64,000 bases of DNA, from contig AP031358.1 in the NCBI GenBank assembly GCA_037833965.1, forward strand, positions 16,872,001-16,936,000, in the 5' to 3' direction. This DNA comes from Marchantia polymorpha subsp. ruderalis. Taxonomy: Eukaryota > Streptophyta > Marchantiopsida > Marchantiales > Marchantiaceae. Shown piece after piece: positions 15,001 to 26,992 of this stretch. Position numbers and translations under genes: made by a program. A model generated the notes under the pieces. The model ran no database searches. It saw only the letters and a program-made list of their open reading frames with translations, and had not been told where the DNA came from. The number at the start of each line of letters is the position of its first letter. Position 1 is the stretch's first letter.

Positions 15001-16544
15001 TGTGCCCTTTGGTTTTGACACGACTGTGTTCTATGCTTAGGAATCTGAGAGGTTTAATAGGCTTATCAAGGTAATGAGGTCAACATTAGTGGAGCTACAG
15101 CGAGCAATCAAAGGTCTCGTTGTCATGTCTGCGGAGCTGGAAGCCATGTTCAACAACTTCATTGCCAACAAAGTCCCTGAGCTATGGAATGCTGTGGCTT
15201 ACCCATCCCTCAAGCCCCTTTCTTCCTGGATTCTTGACCACCAGAAGAGAATGGAATTCATGAGAGTATGGATTCATGATGGCAATCCACTGTGCTTTTG
15301 GCTTCCGGGCTTCTTCTTCCCACAGGTATGTCAGGTTTCCTTCGCACTGCATCCGAATGTACTCCTGATAATGGAATTCATTCATTGACATCCTAGCATA
15401 CTCAGCCTCAAAAAGTTTGACATCCTTTGTAGAACATCCTTCGGTGGAAGACTTGACTTTTACTGGTACGACTGTATAGTCCAACACAAGTTCTCTCAAC
15501 TGAAGAAACGTGATAGTGAGGAAGCGCTGATTCAGGACTATCGCTGGAGAACACTCTACTGTTTCCCAGAGAAGGAAAACAAAAGCAAACATTTATTTAT
15601 ATATATGCATAAATCTTATTAAATTTCATAGATTTATTCATATTTATAAATTTCCGCAATATGATCTTTTGGACATTACCGATTGTACCATCTTCTCGCC
15701 TAGAGTCCATTCCACTGCTCTTCTCTTCTACCTTCTTCAGGCTTTGCGAGATCTACTCCGAGGAGGATGCTAAACCTTGCGCGCATGGGTCACTCTTAGA
15801 AGATTAGTTGGCAGAATTTGGATAACATGGCAGTAGCATATTGATGGATTCTGGACCTAGTTTCTTGAGAGCATCTTGCGATCCTATCGGAGAAAGTTTG
15901 ATTCAAGCTCTGCGTTTGGTGCAACAGGGATTTATGACGGGTGCGCTCCAGAATCATGCAAGGAAGTATCAAATTCCCATTGATACTCTGAATTTTGGTT
16001 TCAAGGTAATGGAATATGAAACTGGTTCCGATGTCAAACAAGCACCGGAAGATGGTCTGTACATCAGTGGTCTCTACTTGGATGGTGCACGTTGGGATCG
16101 CAAACATAAGTGTTTGGTGGAAGCTTTACCTGGTAAGTTCTGGTGTATATTTCTTTTCAAGGGGACGTAGCTTGACCTTGCACTGAGACGCATTTATTTA
16201 TGCTCTTGATATCAGAACACTATCACTCAGGTTAAAAGCGGCACTTGATCTCTCTTGAACTTGTGTTGTTCATAGCCTGACACTTTCATGAAATTTCTGC
16301 TTGTACAGGTGAAATATACTCACCATTGCCAGTGGTGCATTTCACTCCCATTGTGAACTACAAACCACCTACCAACGAGTACCAGTGTCCATTATATAAA
16401 ACTCATGTGCGAGCAGGAGTGCTCACTACAACCGGTGCCTCGTCCAATTACATTCTCAATGTTAGCCTCACAATTGATCCGGACACAACCCCTGACTTTT
16501 GGGTGCTGCAGGGAATTGCCCTACTATGCCAAACTCCATACTAA
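1..16544 (+). CDS. Axonemal dynein heavy chain, inner-arm type (5' partial)
   Basis: This is the force-generating ATPase heavy chain of a sperm flagellar dynein arm. The 5' end lies outside the window. Exons: 1-40, 354-574, 838-1006, 1197-1505, 1838-2162, 3265-5169, 5321-5575, 5669-5920, 6132-6392, 6574-6880, 7298-7701, 7910-8152, 8365-8463, 8799-9059, 9275-9709, 9906-10058, 11489-11836, 12014-13477, 13655-13805, 13976-14125, 14383-14843, 15041-15325, 15928-16132 and 16309-16544. They join in phase to about 2,978 residues. In order I see the linker ([16 protein letters not shown]), AAA1 with Walker A GPAGTGKT (2061-2084) and Walker [12 protein letters not shown]2 GPTGGGKTT (4006-4032), AAA3 GVSGAGKS (5047-5070) with [11 protein letters not shown]4 GVGGSGKQS (6739-6765), stalk coiled coil 1 (about 8090-8950), the microtubule-binding region (about 8950-9440), coiled coil 2 (about 9440-9700), AAA5, AAA6 and the C-terminal domain ending near [10 protein letters not shown]. 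There is no disabling stop or frameshift. The inner-arm class is inferred from motifs such as [18 protein letters not shown]; the exact DNAH subtype is unresolved. Confidence 0.95.
2561..2581 (+). repeat. (GGGAT)n microsatellite
   Basis: About four tandem GGATG units lie inside dynein intron 5. The same five-base unit occurs in opposite orientation near 57961-57992. Confidence 0.8.
2809..2985 (+). mobile_element. Decayed Ty1/Copia RNase H C-terminal fragment
   Basis: An open frame contains [20 protein letters not shown] followed by [17 protein letters not shown]. This follows the pattern at the end of Copia polyproteins, where a (S/R)-TKH-I block is followed by an acidic helix, a Y-x-P-T/E-x-x-x-A-D block and F-T-K. 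Here the usual ADIFTK is degenerate (AYFTET). No LTR or other domains were seen around it. It lies in the sense direction in dynein intron 5 and is not part of the dynein protein. The family call is an inference from a short match. Confidence 0.5.
10059..11488 (+). other. Dynein intron 16 (1.4 kb), no gene seen
   Basis: This is the longest intron of the dynein gene in the window. It separates the exon ending ASWIQRFK from the exon starting [11 protein letters not shown] found no convincing coding sequence, RNA gene or terminal repeat in it. Confidence 0.7.
11837..12013 (+). other. GC-AG intron in dynein gene (AAA5-AAA6)
   Basis: The upstream exon must end at the lysine-glutamine of EPILQKQ, and the next begins [14 protein letters not shown]. 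The donor there is CAG|GCACGA. No GT occurs before the in-frame TGA at 11846-11848. The acceptor is TTACAG|GTGTTT. Phase is 0 on both sides. Confidence 0.8.
13806..13975 (+). other. GC-AG intron in dynein gene (C-terminal region)
   Basis: The exon ends ISFFHA plus one base at ATGCAG|GCAAGA, close to the GC-donor consensus AG|GCAAGT. The next exon begins after AAACAG with TTATCCAAGAACG. Joining G to TT gives the conserved [16 protein letters not shown]. Reading through the donor would stop after GKM. Confidence 0.85.
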
Positions 16545-16553
16545 ATGAACTTA

Positions 16554-16559
16554 AATAAA
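16554..16559 (+). terminator. Poly(A) signal AATAAA of the dynein gene
   Basis: A canonical AATAAA begins ten bases after the dynein stop codon at 16542-16544. It is placed unusually close to the stop, so a weaker downstream signal may also be used. Confidence 0.5.
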
Positions 16560-16849
16560 CTTCTCTTTCAGTATATGGAACTGGCTATCCAGCGAATGCA
16601 AGCGTCAGCCCTTTCAGCAATAGTAGTTTTATCGTTGGCCATTCGAATCATGGGCAGAAGGCTACCTGTATAGTTAGCAGGGAAAGGTCTTCCGTGCTAC
16701 TAAATCTGGACTTAATTTGGTGGATATGAGCGGAGGCACAAATATAATCACTATAATTCAGTAATCAAACATAATGATGAAATCACGAAAATGCATCAAC
16801 CACTGTTAACTAGAAGAAAATTATTGCCCTTGGAAACCCAAGAGCCCAT

Positions 16850-16898
16850 GAGAATTTACAATTCTCATTCCTTTCTGGAAAATTTACAATTTCCAGAA
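16850..16898. repeat. Two adjacent inverted repeats sharing an AATTTACAAT core
   Basis: GAGAATTTACAATTCTC (16850-16866) is followed six bases later by a second repeat whose arms are TTCTGGAAAATT and AATTTCCAGAA (16873-16898). Both have AATTTACAAT at the centre. They sit between the two convergent 3' ends and could fold in RNA from either strand. Confidence 0.6.
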
Positions 16899-17378
16899 GA
16901 AACGAGTGAGGGCTTTCCACATCTGCTTCACGGCAGAACTATTCTGCAGTAAAGAGACAGAAGTGATCTTGCAGGTACATGATTCTGTTACCCACAAAGC
17001 TGTTGTAGCTTATTTCCAATCTGAAAACACTCTGCTCGGAGGTTCATATCAGAAGCCAATGAATCTTCTTCGACTTGACATCTGCTCGTTGGTTAGGGTT
17101 GTTCGCTTTCACCCATAACTCATGTGATTGCTTGTCGTCTTACTCACGAAGCCTGCCCGCGCAACTGCGTGCCTTCCTGCTCATCAATGGGTACGACGAT
17201 AGCTGCAGAGTACCTGACTCTGCCAAATATAAAATTTGGTCTTCTCTTTCTTAGCTTGGTCCGTAGTGATGAAGGATATCGATAGCAGCGCTAAAATTTG
17301 CAGCACGTTGATCATTCAAATATAGTTGTTTACATCGTCAGGGAAATTACGAGTCCAAAATTTCTGCGATCACGGAGA

Positions 17379-20300
17379 TCACCGGGATTGATAGTTGAGG
17401 AACTTCATGGCGAAGATTGTGATGACAGCGAACATTGCAACGAAACCCAACATCATTAGAGAGATGAAGGGTAGGAAACTGTGCTTGAACCCAAAGTGGT
17501 GCTCTACAAATTGCTTCACTGTCGATCGATCGCCCTCAGCGGATATCACGTACTTGTCGTCCATATCTCCAAATTGCGATGCGATGCAGCCATAGAGAGT
17601 GTACGCGATCGGATTTACCCAGTAGAACCATCTCCACCAGACTGGAAGTTTCTGTACGAAAGACGATCGTCCGAACAATTCAGTCAGTAGGTATTCATCG
17701 GCAGTATCTTCATATTTCTCAAAGATATCATCCTTTACATATGCGGGTGGTCAATAGATTCCTCGGAACCAGCTATTTGTTGCCCCATGATTCCGGGACA
17801 ATCACGTACTCGTGCTCTAGACTTTAAATAGCGGCCAAAATTGGAATTTCGACATTTAGAAACAAGACACTTTATAAAAGCACTTACAGGTTTTGGAATG
17901 ATGAAGCCAGCGAAAAGATTCCAAATATTGTAGAAGAAACCAGAAACGACGGCTGCAATTAAGCTGTTCGGAGAAAGAGCAACGGCCGTGATTCCATAGA
18001 AGGTAAAATATAGTTGGGTCATAAACAGAAAGTACAGGTACCAGAAGAACTTGTCAGCTTGCCATTGCAAGTTCATCATAGCGTACGTGATGAGAGCATA
18101 CATAGAAGCTGTGGCGAAGATATAAGGGACTTCAATCATCATCTGCAATGACAAGCGAAATTCTTAAGGGTCAGTCCCTACCGTCCAAGATAAACCTATA
18201 ATGCGAATTTTCAAAGGTCAGAAATTTCATCCACCGTGCAAGTTGCCAAAAAAATAATTTCGCGTCTTTGCGTTTACTTCTCATCTTTCAAATTTGAGCT
18301 TACCTGGGCAAGAGCGTAAGGTATTTCAGAGTACATTCCAGCAGTTTTTTCTCTGTAGAAAACCGTGCGTTCTGTGGCAACGAGTGGTTGAACTGATGAG
18401 GAAAATTGCACTCCGATGAAGAGCTGTGAAGCATAGATAGATCCCATGATGGAGAACAGACTCGCTTGCGAATTCCTATAATGCAACGAGAAATGTATAT
18501 CAGGACGGGACTTTCCAAATGCTCAAATCACAGGACCAAGGCGAGAGGTCTCCATGCCTAGCGCAAATCACAGGTCTTAACTAGCATTCTTACTTCACGA
18601 CTGACTAGATCAGATCGGTGTTCTGCTCTTCTATTTCTGCTTCGAACAGATGCAAGTTATAAGAGCAAATGATGGATTTATAAGTGCATGGAAGCAATGA
18701 TTCGATGATGGAAACTTACGTGTGATGTCCTACTCTCCAAAACATTGACCCAAAAAACAGAGCCGAAAAAAAAGCGAGTGCAAATCGAAGAATGTTGTAA
18801 TCTGGACTGCGCCAATATGTCCAATGCTTCTTCAATAAGCAGTATTTTAACTGCACCAAGAAAGGCTGAGAGAACTTCTCAGAGAAGTAAATGTCTTCTG
18901 TGTTAGGTGCAGGAGTGCTGAGTTCGGACACTAAAGCCTTGTTGCGCCTGGACAGGAATATATTCAACAAAGATGGCCGCAATCAGGGGCTGATTTGAGT
19001 TATCATGTCCAACGTTAATGTCAAATCTACGACAAGCACAGCTCACAACTGGCTATGAGAAGGACAGTTAACGAGTAGGGTCGGAAATATAACGATGGGA
19101 GATTCTTACTCGAATAGAGCAGAGTTCTTATATATTTCGAAGAAATTCACGTTAAGTTTGTTTTCCGTCCCTTGGCTCGTCACCTCCAGCATCCAAGCAG
19201 CTGGATTGTACCCATCTTTAATTTTTGGGACACCTGGAATAGCCTGGAAAAAAAAAATCGACAAACAAGCAAGAGGTGTTTTGTGATAGACTGCGTGAAT
19301 TTGGACCATATTGACAAGGACCAGTAATTTGTTATCTAAAACATTTGCTAATAGAAATATCATACCTCGAAGTATTCCACAAGTGAGCAAGAGTTCCTCC
19401 CCAGAGGACCCGCGTAGACCACCTGACCGCCGCGTTTCAACAGAAGCAGCTGTATAGACAAAGAGAGCAACTCGATGGTTACAATCCTTGAATCGAACTA
19501 TCGACCCGAACAACGCGTGTCCAGTATAACTAAATCGGCATTCTTACCGATATGAAAGCGGAATTTGCGCTTTGGACTGTTCAGTTCAGGCGTCTTACGT
19601 CTGAGGTTGCTAAACAATGTGACTTTGTAACACGTACCTCATCGAACGCCTCAAAGTTGTCAATGCTGGGTTGATGGATGGTGCAAACCACAGTTCGACC
19701 AGTGTCAACGGTGTTTCTGACAGTCCTCATGACAATCGCTGCTGCCCTTGCATCAAGCCCAGAAGTTGGCTCGTCCATGAAGATGATGGACGGGTTAGCC
19801 ACCAGTTCTACTGCAATAGTTAGCCTTTTCCGTTGCTCAGTGGACAATCCAGATTGTCCAGGGAGACCCACTAATGCGTCTTTCAATGTAGCTAGCTCCA
19901 CCAGATCCATCACCTCTTGCACAAATTGCTGCAACAATCGTGAATTCAATTTAGAGGCTCGACATTGTATTCCACCTCCATGCATTGCACAATTTCTCGA
20001 ATAGCATTAGAGCTATCTGCATCTTTGACTGAATGAGAAATTTTAAATACGTACCATTTTGGTGTCGGGTTCAACGTCACGGCTCAGTCGCAACCAGGCG
20101 GAGAAGATCAGTGACTCTTTGACGGTCACCTGAGGTGAGTGGATATCATTCTGCTCGCAATATCCTGCAATTCTAGCAAATGTCTCATGCTTTTTCGCAA
20201 ACCCGGAAATTCTAATATCACCTTCAATAATGCCCTTAGTCTTCCGGCCCGCCAGTACATCCATGAGTGTGCTTTTCCCAGCGCCAGTAACTCCCATAAG

Positions 20301-23300
20301 AGCTGTCAAAACTCCAGGCCTGAAAGCCCCAGTAATGTCTTGAAGTAGCTGCAGCTTCGATCCTGATTCTTCTCCTGTCGCCTCTCTCATGGCCTGCAGC
20401 AAAATTGACATCGTGTCCACGCCTCTTTAGACCTCTAAATCTAGGAACAATCGATACGCTCTAGTAATCAAAGCTCTAATGAAGTAGTCACAACGGATGA
20501 GTATTATTGCTCCTTCGATCATAACAGAATTCTCTCATCCACGTTCGAAAAGAGTCAGTCAGAGTGAGGGACTACCGGAGGCATGTCAACGTAGTAATTG
20601 ACACCGCTGAAGCTGATTGCGTAAGGTTGAAAAGGCAACACCATGCCCTTCTTAGAGACGACTTTAGAGCTAGGAACAATCTCTCCCGATGCCGAGGTAC
20701 TGGCCTCATTTGAACTCGGCTGCTGCGACAATTGGACTTCACCAGCTCCACTTCTGCTCGATTCATTTCCTCCATCCTCAGAGGTTATTTCTGTACTTGT
20801 GTGTGATTTATTTTTCGAGCCTACAGTAACGTTTTACCACTTGAATCAATCCCAGCCGGCGTCCTTGCGTTCTCAATAGTCTGATCAACAGGATATTTTG
20901 ACAATAGCAAGCCAACTTTGATGGTCTATTCTACTAGCTTTCAAGAGCATTCTAGTTATGACATAGTAAGAGTAAAGTTGTTATCAGGATCAGGTTCATC
21001 ATTCACGAACCTGTGTTTCCGTTCAGAGATCGAGGAATCATCGATTTCACCACTTTAATCGGCAACAAGGTGGGTCTTTTACTGAGTGATTCAATGTGTA
21101 GCGATTTGCCTGTACGATTTGCCTCCCTTTCTGCCAAAGTCTCTGGTGACATTCCGACACTTCTGCTGCCAGGAGCTGCATCGTTATGGATGGATGCAAC
21201 CAATCGAGGCGTTAAGAAGTAACAAACTGCGCATTACTTTCTTAACATATATACTAGCTTCAAAAAGAATAGCGACAATCGAAGTCCATCATCACATCAT
21301 CATCCAAACTTTTAGTTTGCAAATTCTACTGAACCACGTTTGTCCTTAGCAGCTTGCAGTATATTCGACATGGCTGGCTGAAATTTAACCTCGGAGGTAC
21401 GTAATGGCCCAGGTGAACACAGCAGTGAATATAAGGGAATCGATGATCATCACTCCAGCTGCCAGATAATACCAGTATCCCCGCGCGAATAGACCAGCAT
21501 TCTTCAAGTACTTCCTACCCAAAGTGTGATTGTCTCCAGGAATTCCACTTGGCTGCATGGACATGATGAGAATAGTCAATACTTAGAATTTACCGGGAAA
21601 GAGCATTCATCTGATGCATATTCAGAACACAAGAACACATGATGGAAAAGAGAAAAGTAGTGGATTCCGGTTCTGCCTACCTTCCTCCACTGAGGGGCGA
21701 GAAATTCATTGACAGCGACTCCGTTTAGAGCATATGATAAGGGGGAGATATAGTAGCCCCAAATCCACCAATCTTTGATGGAGGTCCTTGGGAGAACGAA
21801 TCCTCCAAGGACAAACACTAGTAGGAGTGTCAGCGATCCCAATGAGTTCGCAATAACCAGAGTTTGCGTTAACCCCGCTATCATTCTAAACATACTCGAA
21901 GCCATAATGTGAGCAAAAATGACAAAAACCAGTTGACGGAAGAATCTGCAAAAACACACACAAATGAGGAACTTCGTCGGTTATTGAATTTGCTGTTCTG
22001 GTTCCATTGAACAGGTGTAGTGAAACACGGCATAATCCCCACCGTACCTGCCAACATTAGGAGCCATCCCGATCGTATAGTAGACGATGCAGACCCAGAC
22101 GCTTGTCTCTATCACAGCGAAGGGAAGTCGAAGGATGAAAGTGGACACGGAGAAGGTCCATGCGGGAAAGAATCTCATGCTCCGCTGCTTGTAAAAAACG
22201 GGCAGTCGGGTAACAATCATGGTCGTTTCAGCGAACCCATTGAACATGACGCTGACGATGCTGAAAAACAGGGCTCCAGACATGATCTGAGCATCATTCA
22301 CAGTCCTGTGGTGCATCCTGGTGCGGAAGAACGCACTCGTGGCTATCAAAGCCTGCAAAGCTAGTTGAGAGCTCTTGAAGATGTAGATGAATGAGCTCCT
22401 TTTCAGAAGTGTCACCTCCCTGTCGAACATCACTTTGAGAAGGTCCCACTTGGGCATAGACCATTGAGAAAATATCAGGGCCGCTTTGTGACTCTTACTC
22501 TTGTCGTAAGGGATTTTCAGTTCTTCTGCCATCGCTTGACCAACGTGAAATCTCTTGTAAGCTTCGCTGAACTCACCAACTGTGACGAACCTATACGGCT
22601 TCGATTTATCTATCCAGTACTGTTCCTGATCCTTGCGAGAGGTGACCTGTAGGATAGGTAAAAGGCCACGATAATGTTCGTCAGATATCCACAAGCAGTG
22701 CAAGATCTGGAATTTTTTTTTCCACCGTAGAAATAGTTCGGCCAGCACGCAGTCAATCAGACTATAAATTATCTTACAAACCTCTTGCAAGAAATCGGCG
22801 ACGCCTTTACGTTCAGGGCAGCGGAATCCACAGGTTTCCAGGAATTCAAGGACGCTATCACGGGGACCGTGGTAAACTAGTTTTCCGTCCGAAATCAAAA
22901 CGAGGTCATCGAACAATTCGTAAGTTTCTGGAGCAGGCTGTAGGAGAGAGATGAAGATTGTTGATTCGATTACGTGGGCGAACTGGCCGAGGCATTTTAT
23001 GATTTGGTATGTTGTAGAGCTGTCGAGACCAGTTGAAATTTCGTCCATGAATAGAGTTTTCATCGGTCCCACGAGCATCTCTCCTGCGATCATCACATGA
23101 ACCTCATTAATCCTCGGGGTGAAGAAGATGTCTCACGGAAGTGCAGTGTAGTTAATTTCACTAGTCTACCTGTTGTTACTCGTTTCTTTTGACCTCCTGA
23201 GATTCCTCTAACAATCTGATCCCCCACCAAAGTGTCTGCGCAAATATCCAGACCCAGAATCTGCACAGCACAAACTCGTTGGTATTAACAGGAGCTTGGA

Positions 23301-25348
23301 TGCATCACATCAGGAATCAATGGTTGGAGCCTGATGTGCTTCAAATAACCAAATTTTCACGTCGTGGAGGAGAACATACTGGAATGATTCTTGCGCATCA
23401 AATCTCACCTTCATGATGTATTCGGTGACAAGATCATAAGAAACTTCTGACGTCGACACTCCCTTCACAGATTAAGACCGATTGTTAGCAGCCTTGCTTA
23501 AAATGCAGGAATATCCTATGCGCGTTTGGAACTAATAAGTAATAAGCTTGCCCCAAAGAACTGTTCATTTAGTTTAAAAAGCAGAGAACGCTGACGATTC
23601 ACAAATTTACCTTCATGAAGGCATCAACATCTGGCTCGGGATGTATACCGAGCTCCTTCTCTCTTTTAACAAGTTCAGTCAAGAGTTCTGATGAGAGTAG
23701 AACAGGAACAAGCTGCAAGTTGTGAGAAACTAGACATTAAAGTATCCTGTAAATTCAGACATCTGGCAACCTCGAAGAGGTTGCACACTATGTACATCCA
23801 AAGTGAGAAGAAACCAATAGCTGTAATACTGTATTAGCAGATACCACCCTCGTACCGTAGCGAGAACCTATTCCCTGAAAACGGGCTGAGTATTGGAGAG
23901 TCTCCCTAACAGTCAACTCTGGACTATGCAAGTCCGTCTGGCTTATATATGCGGCCGTCTTCCTGGGCTTGAATTCGCTCAGAGTATGTCCATTATATGT
24001 AATGGTCCCCGAGGTCTGCAGAAACGAACCAAAGTCGCTGTCTCAGTCTCTCCATTAAATTTGATAGTTAGATACTTAGAACATGCCAGCTTTAGAAGTA
24101 TATAAAGCTTCACTTCAGATTGCCGGAAACAGAGAAGATAACCATAGATGATGTAGTGTCTGAGTTCTCACTCTGAGCTTAGTGTCCAACTGCCCAGCAA
24201 GAGCAAGAAGAAGAGTGGTTTTACCACTACCTGGCGGGCCAAGCAGCAGCGTCATCCTGACAGAGGAACCACATATTCAGTTTTGTATTTAGAATTCGTG
24301 CAAGCACCATATGCTGTATGGAATTCTAGGACCAAAGAGCAACTTCAGAAGCTGGCAACTCAATGAGGAGGTTATATCCTGACCGATTACCTTCCTGGCT
24401 TTAGGATGCCGGACACATTTTCTAGAATCTCTAGCTTTGTCTTCTTCCGTCGCATGATCCTGAGGGTTTCAAGTATCATCTACAAAAATGAAACAAAGTT
24501 CATCAAAACAATTAACCAATACATTGAACTCACCAATTCAATAACATGAAAAAGGTATCTTGAAATGGAGAAAACTCACCTCTGCGATGCTCAGCATGGT
24601 GTTCGTGAGCGTGGGAAGTGCTCGAGTACCCACTTGAACGTCTGCGTCTACTGTTAAATTTTCGTATCGGACCTCAACTTTGGGCAGGTCAATGCTCACT
24701 CTGTACAAAATCATTTTGGGAATATTCAAAATGTTGTTGAGTCCAGAATGAAAGGACGTAAGCTGAAAACTACATATCATGATGAATCACATCTCCTTGT
24801 TCGTAGGATTCAGAATATGCTGCTCCTTTCAAGGGCGGAGGACTTCACCAGGGCGCATTACCGTGAGGGATCAATTAATGTTCATCAGCTGAGTCAGATT
24901 ACATGACACACGAGTAATTTCCTTGGGAAAAAAACTTTTAGTTGCCAACAAATTAGAGGAAGAAAATTCAAAAGGAAGACATGTACCGGTCGATGCGGGA
25001 TCTTAGCTTGGCGAGAAACTTCTCATTATCCTCCTCTGGGTTCATCTGAAATAGCTTCTGAATGAGGTACTGATTCTGGGCCCTACTCATGTCTTTGAGT
25101 TCTAACTGCAGAAGCTCTTTTTTGCTTCCTTTCAAGTTCTCGAAGATGGTTGTTCTCATCCGGTCATATGTTGACAACTTCTCCAGTGCTGCCCATTGCA
25201 AAGCCTCTTCATCAGTTTCGTCGTCCCCTCTCCTGGCCTGTGATGCTATTGCAAAGGCATCGTCTGGTCGCACCCAATCCCTCATGCTCCCACTTCGTCG
25301 GCCTCTCCCCACGGAGGGCAAGCTTTCCATCCCCGTAGGAGCTGCCAT
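17379..25348 (-). CDS. Full-size ABCG (PDR-type) ABC transporter
   Basis: This is an ATP-driven exporter of the pleiotropic drug resistance group, probably in the plasma membrane; the substrate is unknown. Exons in coding order: 25348-24987, 24700-24580, 24479-24391, 24256-24172, 24015-23856, 23687-23611, 23462-23409, 23260-23170, 23083-22782, 22646-22048, 21945-21681, 21552-21390, 21175-21011, 20790-20576, 20393-20055, 19928-19638, 19449-19366, 19243-19110, 18947-18720, 18475-18304, 18142-17888 and 17651-17379. All phases agree, giving 1,507 residues, close to the usual 1,400-1,500. The order is NBD1, TMD1, NBD2, TMD2. NBD1 has Walker [10 protein letters not shown] (about 197-205), signature ISGGQKKR (336-343) and Walker [15 protein letters not shown]2 has Walker [10 protein letters not shown] (about 950-958), the PDR-type signature LSTEQRKR in place of LSGGQ (1057-1064) and [12 protein letters not shown]. 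The N-terminus has the plant PDR motif [15 protein letters not shown]. The Ser-rich linker exons 13-14 are the least certain. Confidence 0.95.
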
Positions 25349-26126
25349 AGTTGCTGCACTTGATTGAAATCAAGCAACCACTCAACGATTTCTATTAACA
25401 GTAAGAAATCGGCGTGCAGAGATGATTTCTCATCGCTTATTACTTTGTAGTATCGTGTATCTCCTACCGCAATTCAAAACCTTGAAATTCAAGTGAAACC
25501 CTGAGCAATGTCCCTCGGATCCGGAGTCTTACGTAACTTTGGTGTCTTGCAATGAATTTTGATGATTGTTCTCACGTACGTAGATAGTCAGCTTCATTCC
25601 ACTCACTTCACTCTGATTCATGGAGGAGGCAGTTGCGAGCTGAGAACTTGAAGGATGGGGAGTACATAAGGCATCCGGCCGGAAGCTCGTGTGGATGAGT
25701 GTGTTTGAAAGTGACGATTATTTGTCGAGTAGTTTGGTTGTTGGGCACCTACAAAGAGAGATACCCGAAATGTTCGAGAAGCTGGCACCAGAACTGCTCT
25801 CACGGTCTTTCCATCTAAGTTGGTGTGGGCTTTGTGTTGTTTAATATCTCCGATTACTCAAACAATTCATGATTGCTATTGACTTTCAACACATAAATGA
25901 GGACTGGTCAGAACAATCTCGCCTTGATAGAAATTGTCGGTTTCATTCAACCCGATGGCTGATCGTATTATTGAAAGGCAAGACGACGCGTGCCTTTGAA
26001 GGAAGGGAGATCAGAAGCTCGAAACTCTGCCACGATTGACTTTAGCTTGTATTGATCTCCAGATGTTTTGCAACTACCCACCAGCTACCACTTCGCTTCC
26101 TACTTCTGCACCTGCTCGTGGTCTTC
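25349..26126. other. Upstream region of the ABCG gene
   Basis: This should hold the promoter and 5' untranslated region of the ABCG gene, which starts at 25348 on the minus strand. I could not pick a TATA box or transcription start with confidence. Short open frames here have no recognisable features. Confidence 0.4.
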
Positions 26127-26933
26127 TTACAAAAGCAAACAGGTCAACCTTCGATTTCCCATTATATTATAATACCAGACGGTGCTTTCGGTTTCAACGA
26201 TGCCGATAATCTCTTCGCTCAATACTCCGCCGCTAACTCGTTCAAAGAAAGTCACTTCTCCATGGCCCTTTGTAAAACCAGTCATTTTGTCTCCTTTATT
26301 GCACGGACATTCCTCGTGTACCGTCGCGCATGAAACCCAAGCGTGGCATACCACAGCCAACAAAACACCATCATGGATCATTGGTGCAGATTCCACAATA
26401 ATGATACCAATCGGATGACAAGACGAACACAAAGTCAGGCCCTCGATGTCACCTGCCACCACCTGGTCATTCATCATCGTATTCAATGGGGAGTGCATCA
26501 AGTACTTGAACCTCGGGTTATTCTCTGCATCATGAGTCCCACTACCCATTCGCATCCCGAATCAAGAACTGCAGGACTTCATTTCGTTCACCATCGCCAC
26601 TCTTGCACTCCCAACTTTCATGAGAGAAATTCGTCGGACACATGCGTGTTCTTGGTTTAGCGAGTCCGAGAATTTCCCCGCTATGTGTCCTGCTTTCGTG
26701 TCGGCTAGCGCTCGGAATCTCTCGAACCAAAAACTGGGTGAGTAAGTCTGTGCTTGCGCATCGATCAATGTAGCTCCGCTGCAACACTCTGCCATCGACT
26801 CTTCCTTCTCCACGGGGCGCCATGATTCTTGGCTCGTGAATTGCAGACTCGCATCGCTCTCTCCTGGCAACACCATGCTAACGCTGTAATCGACTGACGG
26901 CATCGTGAGTGGTCGTGGAATTGGCTCGTGCAT
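26127..26933 (-). pseudogene. Unrecognised 268-codon frame with one internal stop
   Basis: A single minus-strand frame runs from ATG at 26933 to about 26127, interrupted only by one TGA at 26562-26564. Segment 1 (123 codons) ends MVNEMKSCSS and segment 2 (142 codons) begins MRMGSGTHDAENNPR. An in-frame stop lies just upstream of the ATG. Several frames on both strands are also fairly open here, so the length may partly reflect low stop density. I do not recognise a domain. It could be a decayed gene, two exons of a real gene with a short intron over the TGA, or chance. Confidence 0.25.
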
Positions 26934-26974
26934 GATCGACGGAGAATTTAGCGACGATTTATTAAAGCATTACA

Positions 26975-26992
26975 CAGCAGCAGCAGCAGCAG
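26975..26992. repeat. (CAG)6 microsatellite
   Basis: Six perfect CAG units lie just upstream of the 26127-26933 frame, at the border of the AT-rich block. Confidence 0.9.

Larger units (their letters stand above)
16545..17378. other. Convergent intergenic spacer
   Basis: About 830 bp separate the dynein stop codon from the PDR transporter stop codon on the opposite strand. It must hold both 3' untranslated regions. Apart from the AATAAA and a pair of small inverted repeats I see no gene here. A 70-codon open frame at 16906-17118 has no recognisable features. Confidence 0.7.

Noticed and set aside
15182..15592. 136-codon minus-strand frame overlapping a dynein exon and intron
   Set aside because: It overlaps the antisense of a conserved dynein exon and has no recognisable motif. 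The plus-strand intron frame at the same place is also open by chance.
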